DNA of 64,000 bases, from NCBI RefSeq assembly GCF_000828715.1, contig NZ_AP014583.1, positions 2,354,001-2,418,000 of the forward strand. The letters run 5' to 3'. How positions within the stretch are numbered: position 1 is the first letter of the stretch; each line of letters starts with the position of its first letter. Source of the stretch: Winogradskyella sp. PG-2 (GTDB lineage Bacteria; Bacteroidota; Bacteroidia; Flavobacteriales; Flavobacteriaceae). The notes beneath the pieces are model-generated. The model saw only the letters and a program-made list of their open reading frames with translations. It ran no database searches and was not told where the DNA came from. A program made the translations under genes and the position numbers. Positions 1 through 8,650 of this stretch are shown here, piece by piece.

Positions 1-81
1 GTTTCTTTTTTTATTTTTTTATTTTTTTGCTTTTTATTGGTTATAATTTAATTTTTTCGATTTCGTTCAGCAATGAATGCC
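1..81. other. right end of a cassette body, non-coding
   Basis: T-rich sequence with no ORF, ending in a GCCAAC boundary that joins the first repeat A. It is the upstream end of a body whose remainder lies outside the window. Nothing else is seen. Confidence 0.4.
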
Positions 82-299
82 AACGCCCACTGTGTATGTC
101 GTAGTGGGGCGCGCCTCACGGAAAGCCATTGTTGCGCCTGATTAGCTATACACGCTGTTGTGTGTAGTATCGTTCGGAGTTCTCGTAGACTCGACTAAAT
201 ATACATAAAATTGGCGAGGTGCGACAAACAGTGGGCGTTGGAATGTAATTAGTAGAAGGGCAGCGTTTGGAAAACGCGATTCTACGTGCCGCAGGCAAT
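82..299 (-). repeat. repeat A copy 1, truncated by IS3 element
   Basis: First copy of the 229-bp non-coding unit. It runs only to the GGCAAT near its right end, where the IS3 element begins; the last 10 bases (ACATACCAAC) are missing. C-G type at the covarying pair (unit positions 46/132). Confidence 0.9.
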
Positions 300-337
300 T
301 GTCTTGTCCTGAAATATGGCTACAGGTTAAAATTGAA

Positions 338-1216
338 TTAAGCTGATAATTTATATACCATATTTGGTATTTTATAATCTAAAGATAAGTGTAATCTTAT
401 TTCGTTGTATAAATTAATTGCACTTTTTGTGGCTCTTTTCGGGTGAGCGACGTCTGTAAAGGTTTGATCAAGATAAAATTCATCTTTTAAAATCCCGTTA
501 ACTCTTTCTGCCATTGCGTTTTCATAACAATGATTTTTCTCTGTCATACTAATGTCTATTTTTTTTCTTTTAAGTATTTGTGTGTATACATTGCTACAAT
601 ATTGAATACCTCTGTCTGAATGATGAATAAGTTGTTTAATATCTTTCGCTTGATATATAGCTTTATTAAGCGCTCTAACACATCCTTTAAGTTCTAGGCT
701 GTCACTAAGGTCGTATCCTACTATTTTACGAGAATACATGTCCGTAATTAGTGCCAGATAACAAAATCCTTTTACGGTTCTAATGTATGTAATATCAGAA
801 GCCCAAACTTGATTAGGTTTTGTGATTTCTATATCTTTTATAATGTTCTTATACTTATAAAAACGATGATACGAGTTGGTTGTTTTAGCACTAGTTTTCT
901 TTCTAAGTGTTAGCATTTGGTGTTTTCTAAGCACACTAAATAAAGTATCTCTACCAACCTTAACATTGGCTTTATTAAAATCTATGTTTAATGATTTCAC
1001 AAGTTTACGCACGCCTTCTCTAGGAAGAGATTTGCGTCTTTTTCGGACTATGTTAATAATCTTTTGTTCTAGTTTTAAACGGTTGTCAGCTCTAGATTTG
1101 TATTTATAATACGCATCACGTTTAAGTCCGAAACAATGAGTTATAGTCGTTAAAGAAGCAAATTCCTTAGATTTTTCTTTAGCTTTGATTAGGGCTTTAT
1201 ACTTAACTTTTTTTTT
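338..1216 (-). CDS. IS3-family transposase OrfB (DDE integrase domain)
   Basis: Catalytic half of an IS3-type transposase, which cuts and joins element ends. The rve/DDE core is visible: WASDITYI (first Asp), HHSDRGIQYCS (second Asp) and NAMAERVNGILKDE (Glu). An N-terminal region with an HTH_21-like stretch (FGLKRDAYYKYK) is open upstream of the GTG at 1012. There is no ATG in this frame, which stays open back to the A9G run at 1207-1216, so I take the product to be made as an OrfAB fusion by -1 frameshifting, as is known for the family. The sequence closely matches the second copy at 3.6-4.5 kb. The frame looks intact. Confidence 0.85.
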   Translation of the reverse strand, partial: KKKVKYKALIKAKEKSKEFASLTTITHCFGLKRDAYYKYKSRADNRLKLEQKIINIVRKRRKSLPREGVRKLVKSLNIDFNKANVKVGRDTLFSVLRKHQMLTLRKKTSAKTTNSYHRFYKYKNIIKDIEITKPNQVWASDITYIRTVKGFCYLALITDMYSRKIVGYDLSDSLELKGCVRALNKAIYQAKDIKQLIHHSDRGIQYCSNVYTQILKRKKIDISMTEKNHCYENAMAERVNGILKDEFYLDQTFTDVAHPKRATKSAINLYNEIRLHLSLDYKIPNMVYKLSA

Positions 1217-1560
1217 AGTTCAGCGATAGATTTGTAACCTAGATCTTCAGCTGCTACTTCAAGATAACAATCCTTTACCATAGCATCGAGATCCTTTTTA
1301 AGTAGTAGCTTTTTAAGCTGTTCAACCTCTTTTTGAAGTGCCTTAATTCTAGATATTTCGTCTTTTGTTTCCACTTTTACTCTGGTGTTCATTAAGTCTT
1401 TACGATTATACTTTTTAATCCACACATTTACTGTTGTAGGTGCAATAGAGTAGAGTTTACAAAGTTCGCTTTTTGTGTGTTTTCCGGTTGTAAGTTCGGC
1501 TAAAATTTTCAGTTTAAAAGGTTCTGAATACCGTCTAATTACTTTGTCATTTTTATACAT
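1189..1560 (-). CDS. IS3-family transposase OrfA (helix-turn-helix)
   Basis: 123-aa DNA-binding subunit. A helix-turn-helix lies at about residues 10-55 (YSEPFKLKILAEL, then APTTVNVWIKKYN), followed by a leucine-rich coiled coil (EVEQLKKLLLKKDLDAM) as in IS3 OrfA proteins. Its C-terminus (AELKKKLSIKP) is read across the A9G run that links it to OrfB in the -1 frame. About 87% identical by eye to the OrfA of copy 2. Confidence 0.85.
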   Translation of the reverse strand: MYKNDKVIRRYSEPFKLKILAELTTGKHTKSELCKLYSIAPTTVNVWIKKYNRKDLMNTRVKVETKDEISRIKALQKEVEQLKKLLLKKDLDAMVKDCYLEVAAEDLGYKSIAELKKKLSIKP

Positions 1561-1610
1561 AATGTTTAAAATTATGTAGCCTTTATTCAGGACGGGTCAC
1601 AATGCCACAC

Positions 1611-1839
1611 AACGCCCACTGTGTATGTCGTAGTGAGGCGCGCCTCACGGAAAGCCATTGTTGCGCCTGATTAGCTATACACGCTGTTGTGTGTAGTATC
1701 GTTCGGAGTTCTCGTAGACTCGACTAAATATACATAAAATTGGCGAGGTGCGACAAACAGTGGGCGTTGGTATGTAATTAGTAGAAGGGCAGCGTTTGGA
1801 AAACGCGATTCTACGTGCCGCAGGCAATTACATACCAAC
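1611..1839 (-). repeat. repeat A copy 2
   Basis: Full-length 229-bp unit, C-G type. It starts 11 bases after the IS3 element and ends in the ACATACCAAC shared with the next B site. Confidence 0.95.
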
Positions 1840-1880
1840 GTTTTGGCTAAACTGCGTTTTAATGCAGTTTAGGTTTTGTT
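1837..1880 (-). other. attC-like site B1 (44 bp, shortest)
   Basis: AACGTTTTGG, then a perfect CTAAACTGC / GCAGTTTAG hairpin, then GTTTTGTT. It closes the DUF1254 cassette, whose ends are GTTAGCAAA and TTTTTGCTAAC. Confidence 0.7.
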
Positions 1881-1916
1881 AGCAAATGCTTTTTTTCTGA
1901 TTCAAAATAATCTCGC

Positions 1917-3323
1917 TTAATTTTTTTGCACTCCTATTATTTCTGGCAATTTATATGCTCCATTTAATACGCTGTCATCGGGCCCATAAATGCGTAATAC
2001 AGTGTAGAAAGGACCTTCAGGAATAGGCAACCAATTACCTTCTCTATCTTTGCCGGGAGAGTCCGTTTGAAAGTAAATGGTCATCGAACCGTCTTTATGC
2101 TTTTTCAATGATTTAGTTTGACTACCTATGCTGTATCTGTTTATTGAGTTTTCAACCAAAAATCGATTTGGAAGATCGTACATTGTAAAAGACCAGAAAT
2201 AGTCAGATTTTGGTAATTGATCAGCAGAGAAAGTTATTGAATAATTCTTTTTACTTCCATCAAGTAATTCGCCATTAATGTCCGTTTTAAAGCTAGGATA
2301 CATGGCCTGAGAAGGGTAATTTCCAAATTGTCCAACAACTACACCAACAGTTCTATTTAAATAATCTTCACCTATAACTTCTCTTGTGTTAAATAGCTTT
2401 TTACCGTCATTTGTAATAGCTATCTGCTGATCAATTTCTCTAAGAGCTTCTTCTATACCAGCATTAATCGCCTGCACAAATGAACTGTCCATTTTATTAG
2501 GTTGCCAATTTCTACCAGCTTCAACACCAATTTTTTTTGCATTTTCAAGCATCATTTGATCTGCTTTATTTGGAACGATATAGTCTAGCATAAAATTTGC
2601 GTACCTAAAGAAATTGATGTTCTTTAAGTCATTCGATTGATAGCTAATCCAATTTATATTTTCTGATATTATTTTAGGTTCAGATCCAATGTATGAACTC
2701 AATGGTTGCAAAACATATCCGTTTTGTATATACTCCATCGCTGGGATGTCATCTTGACCATTTACTCCGGTTCTAGTTAAAGTCCCAATAAACTGAGTTT
2801 CCGAATAAATTGCACGCTTAATACCTTTCGGAATTGGTCCGTCAAAGTCTTTCGTAGTTAATAGGTAATGCCCTCCATCTTGTCCATCGATAATAGATCC
2901 AGGTGCATCAATTACATACCCCCACATATCGTCCCATTGACAAACATAATACCGATTACCATCTGAAGGAGGCATGGTCAATACCCACGGTTCAATGCGC
3001 AAATCGACCCATGCCCAAGAATAGGGCGTATTATTATTTGGTGTTGGAATGTCCTTATTATCTGGGGTAGATAAGCCATAATGTTTGTATACTCCAAAAC
3101 CTCCTATGTATTCTGGTGCATTATTATTAATTGCCTGATTGTACATCGTGCCATAATTATATACAAGTGGAAATAAGGCAATGTAAGTTTCTTTTGCAAT
3201 GAGTTTTATTTCATTTTGATCCATTGTTTTCTCATTTTGAGTTACTACCTTTTTTTCTCCTTCATTCTTACATCCTAACAGAGAAAATAGGACAATAGAA
3301 ATAGTCATTATTTTATATTTCAT
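1917..3323 (-). CDS. DUF1254/DUF1214 family lipoprotein
   Basis: 468-aa exported protein. The N-terminus is a lipoprotein signal (ISIVLFSLLGCKN, Cys at about residue 18). Residues 45-165 match the DUF1254 pattern (YNYGTMYNQA, then WVDLRIEPWVLTMPP and YYVCQWDDMWG), and the C-terminal part (YFWSFTMYDLPNRFLVENSINRYSIG) matches DUF1214. Proteins with this pair are often secreted or membrane-anchored; their biochemical role is not settled. An upstream in-frame extension beginning MRRASLRHTQWALA is translated repeat A and is not counted; I start at MKYKIM. Single gene of its cassette, with B1 downstream and repeat A copy 3 upstream. Confidence 0.85.
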   Translation of the reverse strand: MKYKIMTISIVLFSLLGCKNEGEKKVVTQNEKTMDQNEIKLIAKETYIALFPLVYNYGTMYNQAINNNAPEYIGGFGVYKHYGLSTPDNKDIPTPNNNTPYSWAWVDLRIEPWVLTMPPSDGNRYYVCQWDDMWGYVIDAPGSIIDGQDGGHYLLTTKDFDGPIPKGIKRAIYSETQFIGTLTRTGVNGQDDIPAMEYIQNGYVLQPLSSYIGSEPKIISENINWISYQSNDLKNINFFRYANFMLDYIVPNKADQMMLENAKKIGVEAGRNWQPNKMDSSFVQAINAGIEEALREIDQQIAITNDGKKLFNTREVIGEDYLNRTVGVVVGQFGNYPSQAMYPSFKTDINGELLDGSKKNYSITFSADQLPKSDYFWSFTMYDLPNRFLVENSINRYSIGSQTKSLKKHKDGSMTIYFQTDSPGKDREGNWLPIPEGPFYTVLRIYGPDDSVLNGAYKLPEIIGVQKN

Positions 3324-3345
3324 TTTGGTACTATTTGTTTTTGCT

Positions 3346-3563
3346 AACGCCCACTGTGTATGTCGCAGTGAGGCGCGCCTCACGGAAAGCCATTGTTGCG
3401 CCTGATTAGCTATACACGCTGTTGTGTGTAGTATCGTTCGGAGTTCTCGTAGACTCGACTAAATATACATAAAATTGGCGAGGTGCGACAAACAGTGGGC
3501 GTTGGTATGTAATTAGTAGAAGGGCAGCGTTTGGAAAACGCGATTCTACGTGCCGTAGGCAAT
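3346..3563 (-). repeat. repeat A copy 3, truncated by IS3 element
   Basis: Identical layout to copy 1: the unit is cut at the same base (GGCAAT) by the second IS3 element. C-G type. Confidence 0.9.
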
Positions 3564-3603
3564 TGTCTAGTCCTGAAATATGGCTAGAGGTTAAAATTGA
3601 TTT

Positions 3604-4491
3604 TTAAGCTGATAATTTGTATACCATATTTGGTGTTTTATAATCTAAAGATAAATGTAATCTTACTTGATTGTATAAATTAATTGCATTTTTTGCAGCT
3701 CTCTTAGCGTGACTCACGTTATCAAAGGTTTGGTCTAAATAAAATTCATCTTTTAAAATTCCATTTACACGTTCTGCCATTGCATTTTCGTAACAATGAT
3801 TTTCTTCGGTCATACTAATATCTATCTTTTTTCTTTTGAGTATTTGTGTGTATACATTGCTACAATACTGTATTCCTCTGTCCGAATGATGAATAAGTTG
3901 TTTAATGTTTTTAGCTTGATAAATAACCTTATTTAACGCTCTCACGCATCCTTTAAGTTCTAGACTATCACTGAGTTCATAACCTACAATTTTTCTGGAA
4001 TGCATATCTGTTATTAAAGCCAAGTAACAAAAGCCTTTTATTGTTCTAATGTATGTGATGTCGGATACCCAGACTTGGTTTGATCTTGTAACTTTCATCT
4101 CTCTTATAATGTTATTATATTTATAAAACCGATGATAAGAATTAGTTGTTTTGGCACTAGTTTTCTTTCTAAGTGTAAGCATATTGTGTTTTCTAAGGAC
4201 ATTGAATAGTGTATCTCTACCGACTTTAAGGTTGGCCTTTGTAAATTCCTTATCTAATGATATCTTAAGTTTACGTACGCCTTCTCTAGGAAGGGATTTA
4301 CGTCTTTTACTAACAATTTCAATAATCTGTTGTTCTATTTTTAAACGCTTATCAGCTCTAGATTTGTATTTATAATACGCATCTCGTTTAAGTCCAAAAC
4401 AATGGGTTATGGTAGTTAAATCTGCAAATCCCTTAGATTTTACTTTAGCTTTCACTAAGGCTTTATGCTTAACTTTTTTTTTGTTTCGCAA
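3604..4491 (-). CDS. IS3-family transposase OrfB (DDE integrase domain)
   Basis: 295-aa frame starting at a TTG at the orfA end. HTH_21-like N-terminus (ITHCFGLKRDAYYKYKSRA), then KSLPREGVRKL, then the DDE catalytic core with WVSDITYI, HHSDRGIQYCS and NAMAERVNGILKDE. Complete and apparently functional. As in copy 1, the frame crosses an A9G slippery run (4473-4482), so the active enzyme is probably the OrfAB fusion. Confidence 0.9.
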   Translation of the reverse strand: MRNKKKVKHKALVKAKVKSKGFADLTTITHCFGLKRDAYYKYKSRADKRLKIEQQIIEIVSKRRKSLPREGVRKLKISLDKEFTKANLKVGRDTLFNVLRKHNMLTLRKKTSAKTTNSYHRFYKYNNIIREMKVTRSNQVWVSDITYIRTIKGFCYLALITDMHSRKIVGYELSDSLELKGCVRALNKVIYQAKNIKQLIHHSDRGIQYCSNVYTQILKRKKIDISMTEENHCYENAMAERVNGILKDEFYLDQTFDNVSHAKRAAKNAINLYNQVRLHLSLDYKTPNMVYKLSA

Positions 4492-4825
4492 CAGACTTAT
4501 AGCCTAAATCTTCAGCAGCTACCTCAAGGTAAGAATCAAGAACCATAGCATCTAAATCCTTTTTAAGTAATAGTTTTTTAAGTTGCTGAATTTCGTTTTG
4601 AAGTGCTTTAATTCTAGATATTTCGTCTTTAGTTTCCACTTTTACTCTGGTGTTCATTAAGTCTTTACGATTGTACTTTTTAATCCACTCATTGACTGTT
4701 GTGGGTGCAATAGAGTAGAGTTTACAAAGTTCGCTCTTTGTGTGTTTACCTTTACTAAGTTCATCAAGAATTTTTAGTTTAAAGGGTTCTGAATACCTTC
4801 TGATGACTTTGTCATTTTTATACAT
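4469..4825 (-). CDS. IS3-family transposase OrfA (helix-turn-helix)
   Basis: 118-aa DNA-binding subunit with the same HTH (YSEPFKLKILDEL, APTTVNEWIKKYN) and C-terminal leucine-rich coil as copy 1. It overlaps OrfB by 23 bp at the A9G run. Its end (VAKQKKS) differs from copy 1 because the bases after the run have diverged. Confidence 0.88.
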   Translation of the reverse strand: MYKNDKVIRRYSEPFKLKILDELSKGKHTKSELCKLYSIAPTTVNEWIKKYNRKDLMNTRVKVETKDEISRIKALQNEIQQLKKLLLKKDLDAMVLDSYLEVAAEDLGYKSVAKQKKS

Positions 4826-4875
4826 AATAATTAAAATTATGTAGCCTTTTTTTAGGACGGGTCACTATTACTTAT

Positions 4876-4995
4876 AACGGTCTAGTGTATGAGTAACGTA
4901 TTCTAAATTACTACTTTTTAGAAAGCTATATACTTCATTTGAAATAAAAAAACGGTTTGAATATTAACTCAAACCGCTATTACTTACAAATAATG
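4876..4995 (-). other. attC-like site B2, degenerate right end
   Basis: Left end AACGGTCTAGTGTATGAG is typical. The right end (CGCTATTACTTACAAATAATG) has lost the GTT core by comparison with B12 (CGCTATTACTTATACACGTTGTT). Adjacent to IS3 copy 2. Confidence 0.5.
4944..4976 (-). terminator. rho-independent-like terminator
   Basis: On the minus strand, GCGGTTTGA - loop - TCAAACCG is followed by a T7 run. It lies about 50 bp after the stop of the amidohydrolase gene, inside site B2. Confidence 0.6.
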
Positions 4996-5022
4996 CTATG
5001 CTGATTTTTATACGAATTCTTT

Positions 5023-6762
5023 TTATTCAATAAAATACACTTTTTTAATTTTGTCTTTTTCAATATGATAAATAGCTATTGCTTCAATTGTTTGATCTCC
5101 AAATTGAACACGTTCTTTATCAATAACAATATTACCTTGTACAATTCTTTCCTTAAGCTCACAATGTAGGTTTGGGATTTTATTAAACATTTCTGAGTAT
5201 TGTTTTCTCATTTTTTTCTTACCTGTATAAAGCAGCTTGTTAGGATATGAATATACTTCAACATCATCTGCATAAGGCTTTAAAAAAGCGTCAATATTTC
5301 TAAAGTTATAGGCATTTAATTGTCTTTGCACTAAATCAGTTGGCGTGCTTTTAATAATCGCATCTGGTTTAAAGACAATTCCTTTATTGATAATAGTATT
5401 TATTTTAGTGAGGTTTTCAATGTCTTCAATTGGATTTTTATCTAATAAAACAAGATTAGCTTTCTTTCCAGTAGTTACCGAACCAAATTCATTTTCTTTA
5501 TCAAAAACTTTTGCGCCATTTATAGTTGATGCTTGAATAATTTTCCAATTGTTCATTCCACTTTTTTGCATGGCTTTTAATTCTGTTAAATAAGATGAGG
5601 CATGTAAAGTTCCTATATTTCCAGCATCTGTACCAGTTGCTATTAAAACTCCAGCATCAGATAGTATTTTAAGGTTTGCCATACTAATTGAGTCCGTTTT
5701 ATTTACAACCAAAATGTTTTCTGGAGCGTTTGCGTAATCTTGATATGCTTTAACAAGATTATTTTCAGATAAGTGTTTCAAATCTAATAAAGATCCTAAT
5801 TGGTATGGGTCTGCTTTTTGCAACTCATGATTACTCATTTTTATTCTTTGACCGAATGTATTTAAATATGCGCTATGCGTTATTAATGTTGGACTAAGAA
5901 TGATTTTGTTTTTCTTCATTAACTGTACAAAATCATCTTTTAAAATTTCGTCATCTATACTATGTACTAAAAAATCTGCACCATTTTCAACAGCTAATTG
6001 AGCCGTAATCCTTTGAGTTGCATGAACAGCTACTTTTAAATTGTTTTTATGAGCTTCATTGATAATAGCTTTAATAATTGGAAGATTTTTACGTGCACTT
6101 TTTTCAACACTTAAACCGTCTTCTCCTGCGATATACCAGATTTTTATTAAGTCTGGATTATATTTCAATTGTTCTCTAACGCCATTAATACCATCTTCCA
6201 CAGTTTTTGTTAAAGTAAAAGGTTCGTCTTCTCCTAAGCCTTCAAAGACTTCTGGTTCATAGGTAGTCAATAAAGGACCAGTAATGAAAATATAAGGCGA
6301 AAATGATTTATTAGTAAAATCATTTCTTTGTTTAAGAAAATGATATGTTGCACCTACATCAACCACTGTTGTAATGCCATTTTGAAGATATCTTCTTAAT
6401 TTGTTTTCCATGTCAGTTTTTGCATAGGTAATTTCTTGTTCATAGCTTTTGTGTTTTCGTAAATCAATAGCATCTGGGCGCGTATACAATCCTCCATTTT
6501 GGAAAAAATGTATATGTGAATCTATTAAACCAGGAATAAGATATTTGCCTGTTCCATCTATTACAATGGCATCTTTAGGTAGCTTTTTGTTTTTGTGATT
6601 TTGAATATTTGTTATCAAATCATCAGTGACTACTACTGTTTGGTTGGGACTTAATTTTTGTTGCTCTACATCAACTATAGTTACATTTTTGATATAGGTT
6701 TGAGAAAATATAAGGTTTGAAAAGATAAAAACTGATGAAACTAAAAGATATTTATTTTTCAT
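5023..6762 (-). CDS. exported amidohydrolase with C-terminal NTF2-like domain
   Basis: 579 aa. Signal peptide at residues 1-20. The metal-dependent hydrolase core runs to about residue 455: IDGTGKYLIPGLIDSHIHF (metal-binding HxH at 83-85), KIWYIAGEDG, VAVHATQR and LVHSIDD (His ligands), and IATGTDAGNIG (metal-binding Asp), ending in the beta-sandwich GSVTTGKKANLVLLDKNP. This matches imidazolonepropionase/prolidase-like amidohydrolases, which hydrolyse cyclic amide or dipeptide bonds; the substrate cannot be told. Residues about 465-579 form a SnoaL/NTF2-like domain. Single gene of its cassette; the right boundary is CATCTAAC. Confidence 0.88.
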   Translation of the reverse strand: MKNKYLLVSSVFIFSNLIFSQTYIKNVTIVDVEQQKLSPNQTVVVTDDLITNIQNHKNKKLPKDAIVIDGTGKYLIPGLIDSHIHFFQNGGLYTRPDAIDLRKHKSYEQEITYAKTDMENKLRRYLQNGITTVVDVGATYHFLKQRNDFTNKSFSPYIFITGPLLTTYEPEVFEGLGEDEPFTLTKTVEDGINGVREQLKYNPDLIKIWYIAGEDGLSVEKSARKNLPIIKAIINEAHKNNLKVAVHATQRITAQLAVENGADFLVHSIDDEILKDDFVQLMKKNKIILSPTLITHSAYLNTFGQRIKMSNHELQKADPYQLGSLLDLKHLSENNLVKAYQDYANAPENILVVNKTDSISMANLKILSDAGVLIATGTDAGNIGTLHASSYLTELKAMQKSGMNNWKIIQASTINGAKVFDKENEFGSVTTGKKANLVLLDKNPIEDIENLTKINTIINKGIVFKPDAIIKSTPTDLVQRQLNAYNFRNIDAFLKPYADDVEVYSYPNKLLYTGKKKMRKQYSEMFNKIPNLHCELKERIVQGNIVIDKERVQFGDQTIEAIAIYHIEKDKIKKVYFIE

Positions 6763-6809
6763 GTTTTTTTAAAAAATTTGTGTTTTAATAGATTATTTGG
6801 TATTCATCT

Positions 6810-6932
6810 AACGTTTGTGTGTAAGAATAGTTGCGGGTTTTTACACAAGAATTTTTGAAAGTAAAAGTAGAAGTTACAAACATGCAAGATCTTGTGATTT
6901 AGCACTAAATCGGAATTGTTTTATACAATGTT
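6810..6932 (-). other. attC-like site B3
   Basis: AACGTTTGTGTGTAAG ... TTTTATACAATGTT. The arms pair through GTGTA / TATAC. It follows the trypsin-like protease gene. Confidence 0.6.
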
Positions 6933-6941
6933 ATATGCTGA

Positions 6942-7694
6942 TTACTCTATACTTTTCTCAATCCACTCTTTATAATAACTAATGCGAGCATAATATTCAG
7001 TTACTCCGTAAACACCTTCTTTTCCGTTATTTTGTTGATATGAACTAACGCCTACGATATATCTCACATTATCTATGTCAATAAAAGCAGGTCCACCACT
7101 ATCTCCAGGTCCACTTACGCCTTCTAGTTCAGTTGTGTTTTCTGATTCAGGATGGTCAAAATTAAAAGTTATCCATTGATCATGAACTTCATCTATCCTA
7201 TTGGTTGCTGCTCGTGTAATCTTATCCCAATTTTGAGGACCTGTTAATCCAGTTCCAAAATCGCCTCTACCTACAATGGTTATTTGTTTCCCTTTTTCGT
7301 TTTGCTTATCGTATAGTTTAGCAAAAGGAATAGTTGTTATATTTCCTTTAATTTGAATTAAGGCTATATCATTTTCTATAGACGTTTCATTTATTTGAAA
7401 ATTTGGGTGTAAAATTACTTTCTCTACATCATATTTTTTATTATCAATACTCACTTGAGGTGTTTTTCCATTTTCCAATTCTTTATTTAATAAAATAGCT
7501 GCATGTGCTGCTGTTACAGCCCAATTTTCTTTAATAAGTGTAGACTCACCATCAGATAAATGACAAACTTGAGGATATGCTTTTCCTAATGCAATAAATC
7601 GTTCATCTGGCACATCGTGACGAACTATTAAACTCATTAATGAGAATGGCATAATTAGAATTAGTAGGATTGAGCTTAGTTTTTTCATTTTCAT
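6942..7694 (-). CDS. trypsin-like serine protease (S1 family), secreted
   Basis: 250 aa with an N-terminal hydrophobic signal (about residues 5-24). The chymotrypsin-fold catalytic triad is complete: His64 in TAAHAA, Asp109 in ENDIALIQ, Ser199 in GPGDSGGPAF. Length fits a single S1 domain with no pro-region of note. Probably a periplasmic or secreted endopeptidase. Start taken at the first ATG; a second in-frame ATG lies two codons later. Its cassette starts GTTATATGC, but the matching right end is not found, so the boundary has decayed. Confidence 0.88.
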   Translation of the reverse strand: MKMKKLSSILLILIMPFSLMSLIVRHDVPDERFIALGKAYPQVCHLSDGESTLIKENWAVTAAHAAILLNKELENGKTPQVSIDNKKYDVEKVILHPNFQINETSIENDIALIQIKGNITTIPFAKLYDKQNEKGKQITIVGRGDFGTGLTGPQNWDKITRAATNRIDEVHDQWITFNFDHPESENTTELEGVSGPGDSGGPAFIDIDNVRYIVGVSSYQQNNGKEGVYGVTEYYARISYYKEWIEKSIE

Positions 7695-7795
7695 ATTAGT
7701 TTAAATTTTAAAAACTCAAAACTAGAGTACTTTTTTACGCTTCTATGTTAATCAATGTTATTTGAAGTTAATGAGTGTTGTTTTTCAAATTTGAC

Positions 7796-7923
7796 TACGT
7801 CTGCGGTTTGTATATGAAAAGTAGCAGGTTTTTAAGAGCTACTTTCCCGCTAGTAATAAAGATAGTAGAAAACAAACAAACTTTTAATTTAACCCTTAAC
7901 CGCTATTTTTTATATACTTTGTT
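7796..7923 (-). other. attC-like site B4, degenerate left core
   Basis: ACGTCTGCGGTTTGTATATGAAAAGTAGC ... CGCTATTTTTTATATACTTTGTT, same family as B10 and B11. The AACG core has drifted. Closes the sigma-factor cassette. Confidence 0.6.
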
Positions 7924-7986
7924 GGCTGTTCGTTCTCTTATTAGAATCTAATAAGAGTATCAAATATATTAGTACATATCAAATAT

Positions 7987-8646
7987 TTAATTTTCAAACT
8001 TCTCAATATCATTTAAAAACTCTAAAGCTTTCATAGTTTTTGACCCTGTGAATAACCTTATCGTTTTTTTTACCCATTTAATATGTAGGTTTTTGTAGGT
8101 CAAATTATTTAAAAACCAAACTAACGGGATAATTAATAAGGAATTAACCATAAGGTATTTTAACACAAAATCAGCATCCATATTTGCATATAAGTCAATA
8201 TTAAATAAAAAGTCGCTAACAACCACTACATATGACCACCATATTGGAGTAGATAAAAACATTAATTTTAAAAATAACAATCCGTGAGCATTTACTAATT
8301 CTACTTTTTTTCTTATATCAACTATTGGTTTTGCAAAGTCAATTTGTTGTAATAACGTAACTTGTCCTATGCTACCTGCTAATGCAATCAGTATGAAAAT
8401 ATCAACAATAATTCCACTTATCGCTAAATGTGTTTGGCCCCAATTATTTGCAATATAATTTCCCATAAATAGTGCTAGTAGAGAAAAAACTACAATTTCT
8501 ATAATTCTGTACCTAAGAATACTCTGTGTGCTCTTTTCTGATTTGTCTAAATTGATACTTTTAAAAGAGGCTAGATTCAAACTTAATTTTTCATTTAGCT
8601 TCGTATCGTAAGCTGCTAATATTTTTTTTAATTCCTTTGCTTCCAT
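7987..8646 (-). CDS. four-helix membrane protein, partner of ECF sigma factor
   Basis: 219 aa, not a recognised named family. A cytoplasmic N-terminus of about 55 residues is followed by four predicted membrane helices (IVVFSLLALFMGNYI, LAISGIIVDIFILIALAG, LMFLSTPIWWSYVVVV, YLMVNSLLIIPLVWFL) and a basic C-terminal tail. It begins 4 bp after the sigma-factor gene, so the two are probably co-transcribed. By position it may be an anti-sigma-like membrane regulator, but no anti-sigma motif is visible. Confidence 0.6.
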   Translation of the reverse strand: MEAKELKKILAAYDTKLNEKLSLNLASFKSINLDKSEKSTQSILRYRIIEIVVFSLLALFMGNYIANNWGQTHLAISGIIVDIFILIALAGSIGQVTLLQQIDFAKPIVDIRKKVELVNAHGLLFLKLMFLSTPIWWSYVVVVSDFLFNIDLYANMDADFVLKYLMVNSLLIIPLVWFLNNLTYKNLHIKWVKKTIRLFTGSKTMKALEFLNDIEKFEN

Positions 8647-8650
8647 GATT

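Larger units (their letters stand above)
300..1600 (-). mobile_element. IS3-family insertion sequence, copy 1
   Basis: About 1.3 kb. Left end TGTCTTGTCCTGAA and right end TTCAGGACGGGTCAC form imperfect terminal inverted repeats sharing GTCCTGAA. AAT occurs on both sides and may be a 3-bp target duplication. It encodes orfA and orfB in two overlapping minus frames, joined by an A9G run typical of IS3-family -1 frameshifting. The left junction is inside repeat A; the right side does not continue repeat A, so a deletion or recombination followed insertion. Confidence 0.85.
3564..4865 (-). mobile_element. IS3-family insertion sequence, copy 2
   Basis: Second copy of the IS3 element, about 1.3 kb, with ends TGTCTAGTCCTGAA and AGGACGGGTCAC. 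Same orientation and same junction within repeat A as copy 1. The right flank (TATTACTTATAACGG) differs from both copy 1 and intact repeat A. No clear target duplication. Confidence 0.85.

Noticed and set aside
876-1109. Plus-strand ORFs opposite the IS3 orfB genes (also 4151-4375)
   Set aside because: Antisense shadows of the transposase; identical in position in both copies for that reason.
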